In this document: one piece after another, positions 1-5,260 of the stretch
How positions within the stretch are numbered: the stretch's first letter is position 1
Layout of the letters: each line of letters starts with the position of its first letter
Source of the DNA: Candidatus Cloacimonadota bacterium
GTDB taxonomy: Bacteria; Cloacimonadota; Cloacimonadia; Cloacimonadales; Cloacimonadaceae
NCBI GenBank assembly: GCA_023228285.1
Contig: JALOBM010000116.1
Location: 1 to 5,260, forward strand
Direction of reading: 5' to 3'
DNA: 5,260 bases
Notes under the pieces: generated by a model
Database searches by the model: none
Seen by the model: the letters and a program-made list of their open reading frames with translations, nothing else
Told to the model about the DNA's origin: nothing
Position numbers and translations under genes: made by a program

Positions 1-191
1 TTTTACCCTGATATATAACGACTTAAAACGATCGAAAGTGTATTATTCATCAGTCAATTAACCTTTTTGAGATTCACCGGAGTTCGTCAAGATTCGTTCT
101 GATTTCAATATTTTATGCCAACTGTATGCCAGAAATTTTCTTACTAAGAAATTATTTACCAGCTTTTTACCAGCCTGGAAGAAACGGATGC
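1..191. other. Left-edge stretch with no supportable gene
   Basis: I see no gene here that I can defend. A short open frame runs in from the left edge on the plus strand and stops at 59-61; its roughly 19 residues resemble nothing I recognise, so a truncated gene end is possible but unproven. Small structures are present: a perfect 7-bp dyad TTTCTTA/TAAGAAA centred on base 144 (137-151), and short direct repeats TATGCCA (115-121 and 124-130) and TTACCAGC (around 156-163 and 167-175). These could be protein-binding or recombination sites, but nothing in the sequence decides this. Confidence 0.4.
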
Positions 192-232
192 GTTGAGCAG
201 TCCCCGCCAAACGAAGTTGACCAGTCCCCGCC
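192..232. repeat. Two-copy direct repeat, 17-bp unit
   Basis: GTTGAGCAGTCCCCGCC at 192-208 is repeated as GTTGACCAGTCCCCGCC at 216-232. The copies match at 16 of 17 bases, with a 24-base period and the 7-base spacer AAACGAA. Read on the minus strand, each unit is GGCGGGGACTGNTCAAC, so the pair also forms the left half of the larger inverted structure that ends at 321. Multiple short repeats at element ends, where the transposase binds, are a known feature of IS21-family elements. The link to IS21 is my inference from pattern. Confidence 0.7.
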
Positions 233-321
233 GGGCCTGGAAAACAAAGATTGCGATCAAGTCGGAAGCATAATTTCTGTTATGATTTAGTTGGTCAATT
301 GATTCTGGCGGACATTGATCA
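194..321. repeat. Divergent inverted repeat blocks, TGGTCA-N9-GGCGG-N4-TGNTCA
   Basis: A 30-base composite motif occurs twice in opposite orientation. On the plus strand it is at 292-321: TGGTCA, nine bases, GGCGG, four bases, TGATCA. On the minus strand it runs from 223 down to 194: TGGTCA, nine bases, GGCGG, four bases, TGCTCA. The spacing between sub-motifs is identical, and I count 21 matching positions of 30, nearly all in the sub-motifs. The plus-strand array continues with another GGCGGA at 330-335. The blocks point away from each other across a 68-base spacer (224-291). This resembles transposase-binding repeats at insertion-sequence ends, or a pair of divergent operators. I favour the former because no intact genes flank it directly. 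Confidence 0.55.
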
Positions 322-342
322 CCTGGTTCGGCGGAAAATGTT

Positions 343-369
343 AAAAAGCCCGGCGCGGACTGTTTTTTT
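343..369 (+). terminator. Hairpin followed by T7, candidate intrinsic terminator
   Basis: AGCCCG (347-352) and CGGACT (356-361) pair around the 3-base loop GCG, with one C-A mismatch. The stem is GC-rich, and after one G it is followed by seven T (363-369). Five A precede the stem (343-347), so the T run can extend the helix. The form suits a rho-independent terminator for plus-strand transcription. No gene ends just upstream, so it may instead block read-through into the former element at its end, an arrangement known for insertion sequences. Confidence 0.35.
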
Positions 370-451
370 GGAAAAAGAAACAATAAGATTAAATTTGGAT
401 GAAGAATTAACCAGGTCTTAATTGTGTATTCAGGTAAGGCCATAGAAAAAG

Positions 452-503
452 AAAGGAGGTAGATATCGCCAGCAAACGATCCGTCCACGTCAGGATGGCT
501 TGA
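452..503 (+). pseudogene. Strong Shine-Dalgarno leading into a dead frame
   Basis: AAAGGAGGT at 452-460 is a perfect anti-SD match, stronger than anything before the three intact genes and unusual for Bacteroidota. Four bases later, where a start codon should stand, the sequence reads ATC (465-467). The frame then runs GCC AGC AAA CGA TCC and on to a TGA at 501-503, 13 codons in all. One G-to-C change at 467 would convert a normal ATG into this ATC, but the frame would still close early. I read this as the leader of a lost gene, plausibly the transposase of the element suggested by the repeats upstream. No protein can be named from so few residues. Confidence 0.3.
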
Positions 504-513
504 TCTGGGAGTC

Positions 514-529
514 ACCGGCCACCACCGGT
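514..529. other. Small GC-rich hairpin
   Basis: ACCGG (514-518) and CCGGT (525-529) form a 5-bp stem with the 6-base loop CCACCA. A second SD-like string, AAGGAG, follows at once at 530-535, but the only nearby start (TTG at 540) closes after three codons. There is no T run, so this is not a terminator. It may be part of the same broken element. Confidence 0.25.
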
Positions 530-540
530 AAGGAGAACTT

Positions 541-701
541 GAAAATTTAACCTACTTTCTCTCGGTAAGTATTAAAAAATCGCATAAATTTATCCTGCTA
601 TGATTCAGACTATTAAAACAGGACGGAGTCTTACCAGAAATAGGTGTTGTTTAGGAATCAAAAACAATCTTCTACTATTAACAAATTTGGGTGCTGTGAT
701 T
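541..701. other. AT-rich upstream region of the first lipoprotein gene
   Basis: This stretch precedes the start at 702 and should hold its promoter and 5' leader. TAAATTTA at 585-592 is one base from the Bacteroidota -7 consensus TAnnTTTG, but no TTTG element lies at the expected distance upstream, so I do not call a promoter. No Shine-Dalgarno sequence is visible just before 702; an AT-rich leader without one is normal in this phylum. The coding frame is open back to 600, but the extra 34 codons do not look like translated sequence. Confidence 0.35.
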
Positions 702-1739
702 ATGAAAAATATTTTTTTTGCATTTTTCGCCTTTACTTTCTTACTTTTTCTATCAAATTGCCAAAAAGTCGATTTTAAGGAACAAGTTCAAAAACAAATT
801 GAAGTTCTTGTAAGCCCCAACATTTTGAATGTGGAGACTACCCTTGAGACAGTTAATGGAATATTAAAAATTGAATCTGATGCCCAGTTAGTTCAACTCA
901 TGGAATTTATTTCAACAAGCAATGATGACATGTTGAACAAATGGGAAGAAGAACTTGGTTTTGAATCCCTTCGCCATATAACCGATGATGCTTACGAAAT
1001 TGCCTCAAGTGTAAAAAATTTAAAAGAATTTGAAAGCACCATTCAAAATTATAGCGAATATATTACGGTTAAGGAGTTATCAGGAGAAAAGGAATTAGTT
1101 TGTACTTGCGAAAGCAGATTCTTTTCATCATTAGCTAATTCTAAAGGACTTTTTGTAACGGGATCAACAGTTAACAGGATTCTGGGCGATTATATACTTT
1201 CAACTGATTTCAACAATGTTAATTTGTTAGAGGTTTTCACCTTAAGCAATGTTTCGGTACTAAAGTTAAATAATGTCAGAGTTCAAAATACAAGGCAAGA
1301 ACCTAGATTAAAAACCAATTGTAGTAATTCCTTTAGTTCTTCTGTTACTGTTGGAGATTACAGAGTCAAAACCGAAGGCTATATTCAAAGTTATGTGCTT
1401 TATTATGACCCTTACCCGTATTCAACTTGTATTGATGGTGTGCAAATTACAACGGGATACAAAAAAAATTTCTTAGGTATTTGGGTTAAGCATGATTCTG
1501 ATTTGGCTCAAGGCGGGCATGGGACCATAATATATAATTTGAACTATGGGGGAGATGTTACCCTACCAGGTACTTTTCCGTATTATTTGGAAAGCGACCA
1601 TCAGGATATTGAATGCCATCATAGGTGGGCTACTTTAGATAGTAACCTTACAAGCATGACAATGTATCTCTCTCACTTTGATGTATGGGGAAGTAGTTCG
1701 AACGTACCCACAAATGTAACAGCTTCTTGTGGCTCATAA
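702..1739 (+). CDS. Bacteroidota-type lipoprotein of unknown function
   Basis: Predicted 345-residue lipoprotein. I chose the ATG at 702 over the one at 600 because it gives a proper lipoprotein signal: MKN, a phenylalanine/leucine-rich core to residue 17, and a lipobox LSNC with the lipidated Cys20. Residues 53-90 show a pattern I associate with DUF4848-like and related Bacteroidota lipoproteins: VNGILKIES, a helical stretch, then WEEELGFESL. Residues 142-166 (SLANSKGLFVTG followed by VNRILGDYIL) fit the next conserved block of such proteins. The C-terminal half, from about residue 204, is rich in aromatic, Gly and Thr/Ser residues and probably beta. After the lipid anchor there are six cysteines (134, 136, 207, 243, 305, 343), possibly in disulphides. 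Codon use is more AT-rich than in the two downstream genes, and decayed element sequence lies upstream, so acquisition by transfer is plausible. A terminator follows directly, implying a separate unit. The function is unknown; attachment to the outer membrane is inferred. Confidence 0.78.
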   Translation: MKNIFFAFFAFTFLLFLSNCQKVDFKEQVQKQIEVLVSPNILNVETTLETVNGILKIESDAQLVQLMEFISTSNDDMLNKWEEELGFESLRHITDDAYEIASSVKNLKEFESTIQNYSEYITVKELSGEKELVCTCESRFFSSLANSKGLFVTGSTVNRILGDYILSTDFNNVNLLEVFTLSNVSVLKLNNVRVQNTRQEPRLKTNCSNSFSSSVTVGDYRVKTEGYIQSYVLYYDPYPYSTCIDGVQITTGYKKNFLGIWVKHDSDLAQGGHGTIIYNLNYGGDVTLPGTFPYYLESDHQDIECHHRWATLDSNLTSMTMYLSHFDVWGSSSNVPTNVTASCGS

Positions 1740-1746
1740 ATAACAT

Positions 1747-1779
1747 ACAATGACTCCCTGCTTTGAGGTTATTGTTTTA
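1747..1779 (+). terminator. Intrinsic terminator after the first lipoprotein gene
   Basis: ACAATGAC (1747-1754) pairs with GTTATTGT (1768-1775), including one G-T wobble. The helix continues with TC/GA (1755-1756 with 1765-1766) after a one-base bulge at 1767 and closes on an 8-base loop. The 3' arm runs straight into TTTTAT (1775-1780). It begins eight bases after the stop codon at 1737-1739, the usual place for a rho-independent terminator, and separates the first lipoprotein from the downstream operon. The T run is short, so efficiency may be partial. Confidence 0.5.
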
Positions 1780-1903
1780 TCTTCTGGTCTGTTTAAAAAA
1801 TATGAATCTAAATATTTGTTTGGTATTTGGTCGGTATAGAATTAACCTGTCTAGGCATTGTACGCTCTGAACGCTATCACAACTAAAAAGGAAATTATAA
1901 TTA
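1780..1903. other. Intergenic leader of the DUF4249-receptor operon
   Basis: This AT-rich gap must carry the operon promoter if the terminator upstream works. TTTG occurs at 1815-1818, 1819-1822 and 1826-1829, but none is followed at about 19 bases by a convincing TAnnTTTG, so I do not assign a promoter. AAGGA at 1888-1892, eleven bases before the ATG at 1904, is a weak ribosome binding site. No riboswitch or operator is recognisable. Confidence 0.35.
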
Positions 1904-2884
1904 ATGAGTTCATACCTTCTTAAAAAAAAATATATTTGGTTTTCCATCCTTGTAATTATCGCGCTCCTTAACCTTTGGAGCTGCGAGAAATCCATTGATA
2001 TCGAGTTACATGAGACAAAACCTAAAATTAAAGCTTTTGGCCTTTTCGAGCTTGGCAATCCGGTGAATTTGAGTCTGGCTTTTACTTCTTCTATGACCGA
2101 TGAAGTACTTGAGCATCCAATTAACGGAGCCAATATAAGTTTGTTCCAGGCGAATCAGCTGGTTGGCCAATTTACCCCATCCGGAGTGGGGCAGTATTTG
2201 TCCGATTTTACTGACTATTCGCCCGGTGATACCCTGAGCTTTAAGACCAAGCTGGACGATCGGCTGGTTTCGTCCACTACTGTAATTCCGTATCCCCTTA
2301 ATGACGTTTCTATCGCTCTTGACACCGTTCCCAAAACCAGACCGGCCGAACAATTTGTCTTGGAATTCACCATCTCTTTCCAGGATCAGTCGGATGTCAC
2401 GAACTATTACGTGGTTGAGTTATGGTTGCGGGCAATTGCTGATCAATCCACAAGCAATTTTTTATATAGGGTCCGATCCGATGATCCGGTGATAACCAAA
2501 CAAGCTTACGCCCAACCGCTCACTTTTTTAACCGGTGCCAATGCGATCACCCTTCCATTTACTGATGAGTCATTCAATGGCCAAAAGCGAACGATCAAAT
2601 TCAATTATTCACCACCGGGGGAAGAATCAACTTTAGGCGGGGAAGTGACCGTGCAATGGATAATGAAACACGAGATAGTAATCGTGTTCAGGAGTATTAG
2701 CAAATCCTATTATGAATACACCACTTCAGCAATACGACATATACTAGCAAGGGAATCGGACGAAATCTTCGGCTCTTCGACTCCGGTTCCAGTAGTTTAC
2801 AATATTTCAGGGGGCTTAGGTGTTTTTGCCTGTCAGCATTCGATTTCAGATACCTTAACCATCAACAAAATAATTATTAAATAA
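1904..2884 (+). CDS. DUF4249 family outer-membrane lipoprotein
   Basis: 326-residue lipoprotein. The signal peptide has a basic start (KKK at 7-9), a hydrophobic core (11-24) and a lipobox LWSC with lipidated Cys27. The mature start CEKSIDIE followed by KPKIKAFGLFELGNPVNLSL is the standard DUF4249 opening. PINGANISLF (72-81), GQYLS (96-100) and SSTTVIPYPLNDVSI (123-137) match the beta-sandwich-like N-terminal portion. The C-terminal block has the family signature: SKSYYEY (266-272), then PVPVVYNISGGLGVF (294-308). Length is within or slightly below the usual family range, so the protein is complete. DUF4249 genes are commonly found next to TonB-dependent receptors, as here, where the stop overlaps the receptor start (TAATG, 2882-2886). 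The role is unproven; I infer an accessory or substrate-capturing subunit of the receptor on the cell surface or inner leaflet of the outer membrane. An A9 run (1922-1930) encodes the three lysines and is a possible slippage site. Confidence 0.92.
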   Translation: MSSYLLKKKYIWFSILVIIALLNLWSCEKSIDIELHETKPKIKAFGLFELGNPVNLSLAFTSSMTDEVLEHPINGANISLFQANQLVGQFTPSGVGQYLSDFTDYSPGDTLSFKTKLDDRLVSSTTVIPYPLNDVSIALDTVPKTRPAEQFVLEFTISFQDQSDVTNYYVVELWLRAIADQSTSNFLYRVRSDDPVITKQAYAQPLTFLTGANAITLPFTDESFNGQKRTIKFNYSPPGEESTLGGEVTVQWIMKHEIVIVFRSISKSYYEYTTSAIRHILARESDEIFGSSTPVPVVYNISGGLGVFACQHSISDTLTINKIIIK

Positions 2885-5166
2885 TGCTTAGATTTATTGT
2901 GTGGTTAGTAGTCTCACTTGTATTCATTCCGTTGTTGGGTCAGGAAAAATCAATCAGCGGAATCGTCGTAGATTCCTCATCAATGGAAAAGTTGATCGGG
3001 GCCAATATCCTGGATGAGATCAGTCAACAGGGTGTGATTACTGATCAGCAGGGCTATTTTCACCTGATGCTCCCGAAAGGCCAAACGAAGGCCTCACTTC
3101 ACGTTTCCTATATCGGATATGAGAAACAGAATTTAAGTTTCAAGCTACCAAAACTGGAAATTCTTGAAATAAAACTGGCGCCATGGAAAGGACTACAGGA
3201 AATTACGATTATGGCACCAAAAAAAGAATCATTACCTGACATGATCCAGCTGAATCATATTACGCTGAATGCTTTGCCGCAGCTTCTTGGAGAAAACGAT
3301 TTCCTTCGTGCCTTGCAGTATTATCCAGGAGTATTGCCTTCCGACGAGAGCAAGAACAGTCTATATGTCAGGGGAGGGTCACCGGATCAGAATTTGATCC
3401 TGGTGGACGGAATTCCTGCATTCTATGTCTATCATCTCGGAAATTTAAGCTCCGCATTCAATCCGGATATTATCAGCGACATCAGCTTCTCTAAAGGTGG
3501 ATTTGATGCCCGGTATGGAGGCAGATTATCTTCCATTATTGACGTCACCATGAAAGAAGGAAACAAAGACCATTTCTCGGGTGATGTTCAAATCGGGATG
3601 CTAACCTCACGTGCTAACCTTCAGGGACCCATCAACAAAAACAAGACTTCTTTTATCCTCTCAGCCCGTGCCTTTTACTCACCTGTTCTCCAACTGTTCA
3701 AGTCAGATTTTACCTATGGATTCCAAGATTATTTCGTGAAAGTGAATCATGAATTTGCCAAAAAGAGCAGTTTGTCGGGCATTGTTTTTCATACCAATGA
3801 TCTCCTGAAGGCAGGACTGCTAATTGTTGATGAAGGGGAGAAAAAGTCAAATTACATCAAGATCGGCTGGTCAAACACCATGTATTCGCTCATTTGGAAT
3901 TACCGGATTAGTTCCGGGATGAACATGCGAGCCCAGGTTTATCATTCCGGTTACTATTATGATCTGGGGTTGAATGTTGACCAAAAAGAGGCGAAATATT
4001 CAATGAACAGCACCAACCGTGCCATGATCAATGGTTTTGATCTGAATTATTCGGTTTACCGGAAGATCAAAACCTCTTTCGGCTTACAGCTGAAGCAGTA
4101 TGACTTCAGTACCGGCGAAGGAGCTTTTAAGGATTTTGGCATCGGTGTAGCCGGCATTGATACCGTATTTGCAGGATTCATTGAAAAACCGCTAGAAGGA
4201 AGCCTGTATGTCAGCCAGGGAACCCATTTTACGAACCGGTTAAGGGGTACATGGGGAACCAGGGCTACCCTTTTCTACAATGGGGTGAAATCTGTCAGTA
4301 TAGAACCCCGGCTTAACCTCGAATATGAGCTTAAAAAAAGGATCAGTCTGGTGCTGTCTTATGCTCGGATGACTCAACCGCTGCATTTAATCAGCCTTAA
4401 TTATTCCGATATGCCGACTGATTTCTGGATGGCAAGTAACACCAGGTATGCACCGGAAATCTCCGATCAGGTTTCGACCGGGGCCAATATTGATATTAAC
4501 GGAATCGACCGTATCGATATAATCGGTTATTACAAATGCTTTCGGAACCTCTTGTACACCAACCAGACGATCCCAATCCTTTTAGGTAATTTTAGTGAAC
4601 GTGAAGGGCAGTTTTTCCAGGGTATCGGTCGATCTATTGGGCTTGAAATTCTCTGGCGGCATGACGGAGGCAGTTTAAACGGTTGGATATCTTCAACCAT
4701 ATCCAAAACAACCCGTAACTTTAGTGAAATTAATGAAGGTCAGCCCTTTCGGTTCGGAAATGACCGGCCTCTGTTTATTGCGACCTGTTGGATTTACAAT
4801 CTTACTGAACGGATTAACTTTTCTGCCCAATGGTTTTTCGGATCGGGCAAGCCCATAACACTTCCTGGTCAGAAATATTCCCTGGATGGAACACAATATG
4901 TCCTCTTTGATTATTCCGAATTGAATACCTATCGGATGAAACCCATCCATCGGCTGGACGTCGGAGCCAACTTTTCTACCGAACACAAGTGGGGCACTTC
5001 AACCTGGAACCTCAGTATAATAAACGTGTATAACCGACAGAATCCATTCTTTTATACTATTGAGGTTGTTAAGGAGCCAAATGCAAACCGATATGAACTT
5101 AGAGCGAATCAGACAAGCTTTTTCCCCTTCCTGCCGTCAATAAGCTATCGGATTATGCTTAATTAG
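2884..5166 (+). CDS. TonB-dependent outer-membrane receptor with carboxypeptidase-like N-terminal domain
   Basis: 760-residue outer-membrane transporter driven by the TonB-ExbB-ExbD system. The signal peptide covers about residues 1-20 (hydrophobic core ending LLGQ). Residues 22-99 form a CarboxypepD_reg-like domain: ISGIVVDSSSMEKLIGANI, then VITDQQGYFHLMLP and VSYIGYEKQ. GLQEITIM (103-110) sits where these receptors carry their TonB-box-like segment. The plug spans about 125-230, with SLYVRGGSPDQNLILVDGIP and later SFSKGGFDARYGGRLSSIIDV as clear signatures. The rest, about 235-760, is the beta-barrel, with many alternating aromatic strands. The length is typical for receptors paired with DUF4249. 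The start is fixed by the one-base overlap with the upstream stop, implying translational coupling. The C-terminus RIMLN lacks the terminal Phe usual in the last barrel strand, and a diverged copy of the gene end follows in the same frame. The substrate cannot be inferred; SusD is absent, so a classical SusCD glycan system is not supported. Confidence 0.95.
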   Translation: MLRFIVWLVVSLVFIPLLGQEKSISGIVVDSSSMEKLIGANILDEISQQGVITDQQGYFHLMLPKGQTKASLHVSYIGYEKQNLSFKLPKLEILEIKLAPWKGLQEITIMAPKKESLPDMIQLNHITLNALPQLLGENDFLRALQYYPGVLPSDESKNSLYVRGGSPDQNLILVDGIPAFYVYHLGNLSSAFNPDIISDISFSKGGFDARYGGRLSSIIDVTMKEGNKDHFSGDVQIGMLTSRANLQGPINKNKTSFILSARAFYSPVLQLFKSDFTYGFQDYFVKVNHEFAKKSSLSGIVFHTNDLLKAGLLIVDEGEKKSNYIKIGWSNTMYSLIWNYRISSGMNMRAQVYHSGYYYDLGLNVDQKEAKYSMNSTNRAMINGFDLNYSVYRKIKTSFGLQLKQYDFSTGEGAFKDFGIGVAGIDTVFAGFIEKPLEGSLYVSQGTHFTNRLRGTWGTRATLFYNGVKSVSIEPRLNLEYELKKRISLVLSYARMTQPLHLISLNYSDMPTDFWMASNTRYAPEISDQVSTGANIDINGIDRIDIIGYYKCFRNLLYTNQTIPILLGNFSEREGQFFQGIGRSIGLEILWRHDGGSLNGWISSTISKTTRNFSEINEGQPFRFGNDRPLFIATCWIYNLTERINFSAQWFFGSGKPITLPGQKYSLDGTQYVLFDYSELNTYRMKPIHRLDVGANFSTEHKWGTSTWNLSIINVYNRQNPFFYTIEVVKEPNANRYELRANQTSFFPFLPSISYRIMLN

Positions 5167-5246
5167 TTGATCCTTATAACGTTGATCGCAACTCAGAAAA
5201 TGAGAATTCTCCCCGTCTCCAGGATCATATTTTAGTTGATCCTTAT
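5104..5246 (+). repeat. Imperfect duplication of the receptor gene 3' end
   Basis: TTAGTTGATCCTTAT occurs at 5163-5177, spanning the receptor stop, and again at 5232-5246. Similarity extends upstream of both copies. The receptor ends A-N-Q-T...LPSISYRIML-N-stop (from 5104), and 69 bases on in the same frame lies A-T-Q-K...ILPVS-RIIF-stop (5188-5235). Gaps in the second copy are multiples of three. The second tail ends in Phe, the usual last residue of an outer-membrane barrel, whereas the active one ends in Asn. I read this as a remnant of a paralogous receptor tail or of the original tail displaced by recombination. The short length means chance similarity is not excluded for the part upstream of the 15-bp identity. 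Confidence 0.5.
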
Positions 5247-5260
5247 CAATACCCATTTTT
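5221..5260 (+). terminator. Weak hairpin with distal T5 downstream of the receptor
   Basis: AGGATCA (5221-5227) and TGATCCT (5237-5243) can form a 7-bp stem with a 9-base loop. Five T stand at 5256-5260, twelve bases beyond the stem, too far for a canonical intrinsic terminator, and the window ends there. The TGATCCT arm is part of the 15-bp direct repeat, so the first copy (5168-5174) could compete for pairing. The operon end is therefore not firmly located. Confidence 0.2.

Larger units (their letters stand above)
192..540 (+). mobile_element. Possible decayed insertion-sequence end, IS21-like
   Basis: This is a low-confidence interpretation that groups several observations. Repeats of a TGGTCA...GGCGG type, a terminator-like hairpin inside the repeats, and a strong Shine-Dalgarno string about 120 bases further in are the order expected for the left end and transposase leader of an IS21-family element. 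No istA or istB coding sequence follows: the frame after the Shine-Dalgarno string dies after 13 codons, and only non-coding sequence follows before the lipoprotein gene. The tract is richer in G+C than the lipoprotein gene to its right. If correct, the element has lost its transposase genes by deletion. The outer tips and a target-site duplication could not be identified. An ordinary intergenic region with unrelated repeats remains possible. Confidence 0.3.

Noticed and set aside
3..50. Minus-strand 15-codon frame starting MNNTLSIV
   Set aside because: It vaguely recalls the N-terminus of Bacteroidota tyrosine integrases but closes after 15 codons; too short to support.
137..151. Perfect odd dyad TTTCTTA-C-TAAGAAA as operator or recombination core
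   Set aside because: A single AT-rich 7-bp dyad is expected by chance in AT-rich DNA, and no regulator or recombinase gene is nearby.
192..232. CRISPR array
   Set aside because: Only two units with a 7-base spacer and no cas genes; far from the CRISPR repeat and spacer sizes.
156..515. Minus-strand open frame of 119 codons
   Set aside because: It starts at GTG, has no ribosome binding site, reads through the inverted repeats and hairpin, and its translation has no recognisable domain or normal composition.
585..592. TAAATTTA as a Bacteroidota -7 promoter element
   Set aside because: It differs from TAnnTTTG at the last base, and no -33 TTTG lies at the right distance.
600..701. Upstream ATG that would extend the first lipoprotein by 34 residues
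   Set aside because: The extension would bury the lipoprotein signal peptide, has an Arg/Cys-rich non-signal character, and has no ribosome binding site. The ATG at 702 gives an ideal signal and lipobox.
1777..2353. Two minus-strand frames opposite the DUF4249 gene
   Set aside because: Shadows of a well-supported coding sequence, with no family resemblance.
2301..2492. Plus-strand 63-codon frame inside the DUF4249 gene
   Set aside because: Out-of-frame overlap with a confident gene, without its own start context.
4693..4986. Minus-strand 97-codon frame inside the receptor gene
   Set aside because: Antisense shadow of the barrel-coding region, with no recognisable domain.
5202..5211. Perfect 10-bp palindrome GAGAATTCTC
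   Set aside because: An isolated short palindrome inside the duplicated tail, without repeats or a T run; likely coincidental.

Overview
The window looks like a piece of a Bacteroidota chromosome. It has two lipoproteins with N-terminal lipoboxes and a TonB-dependent receptor that carries the CarboxypepD_reg-like extension before its plug, as is typical of that phylum. One lipoprotein belongs to DUF4249, a family essentially confined to Bacteroidota. Ribosome binding sites are weak or absent before the real genes, which also fits. I cannot resolve the class or genus.

Layout. Positions 1-701 hold no intact gene that I can support. The stretch contains a pair of inverted 30-bp repeat blocks (194-223 and 292-321) with shared motifs and identical internal spacing, a hairpin followed by seven T (343-369), and a perfect Shine-Dalgarno string (452-460) that leads into a dead frame. 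Together these look like the ends and leader of a decayed insertion element, perhaps IS21-like. Positions 702-1739 encode a 345-residue lipoprotein, visibly more AT-rich than the genes after it, followed by a probable intrinsic terminator (1747-1779). Positions 1904-5166 are a tightly coupled two-gene operon: a DUF4249 lipoprotein and a 760-residue TonB-dependent outer-membrane receptor, whose start codon overlaps the preceding stop by one base. The last 94 bases hold a diverged second copy of the receptor gene's 3' end.

How the genes work together. The DUF4249 lipoprotein and the receptor are probably partners in an outer-membrane uptake system: the barrel is the energised pore and the lipoprotein an accessory or substrate-capture subunit. 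This is an inference by analogy with other receptor-lipoprotein pairs. The substrate is unknown, and no SusD, sigma factor or anti-sigma gene is visible here. The upstream lipoprotein is probably a separate transcription unit and may be accessory cargo.

The core operon is a recognisable family arrangement, not a new system. The least explained items are the inverted repeat blocks near the left edge, the unassigned C-terminal domain of the first lipoprotein, and the duplicated receptor tail at the right edge.
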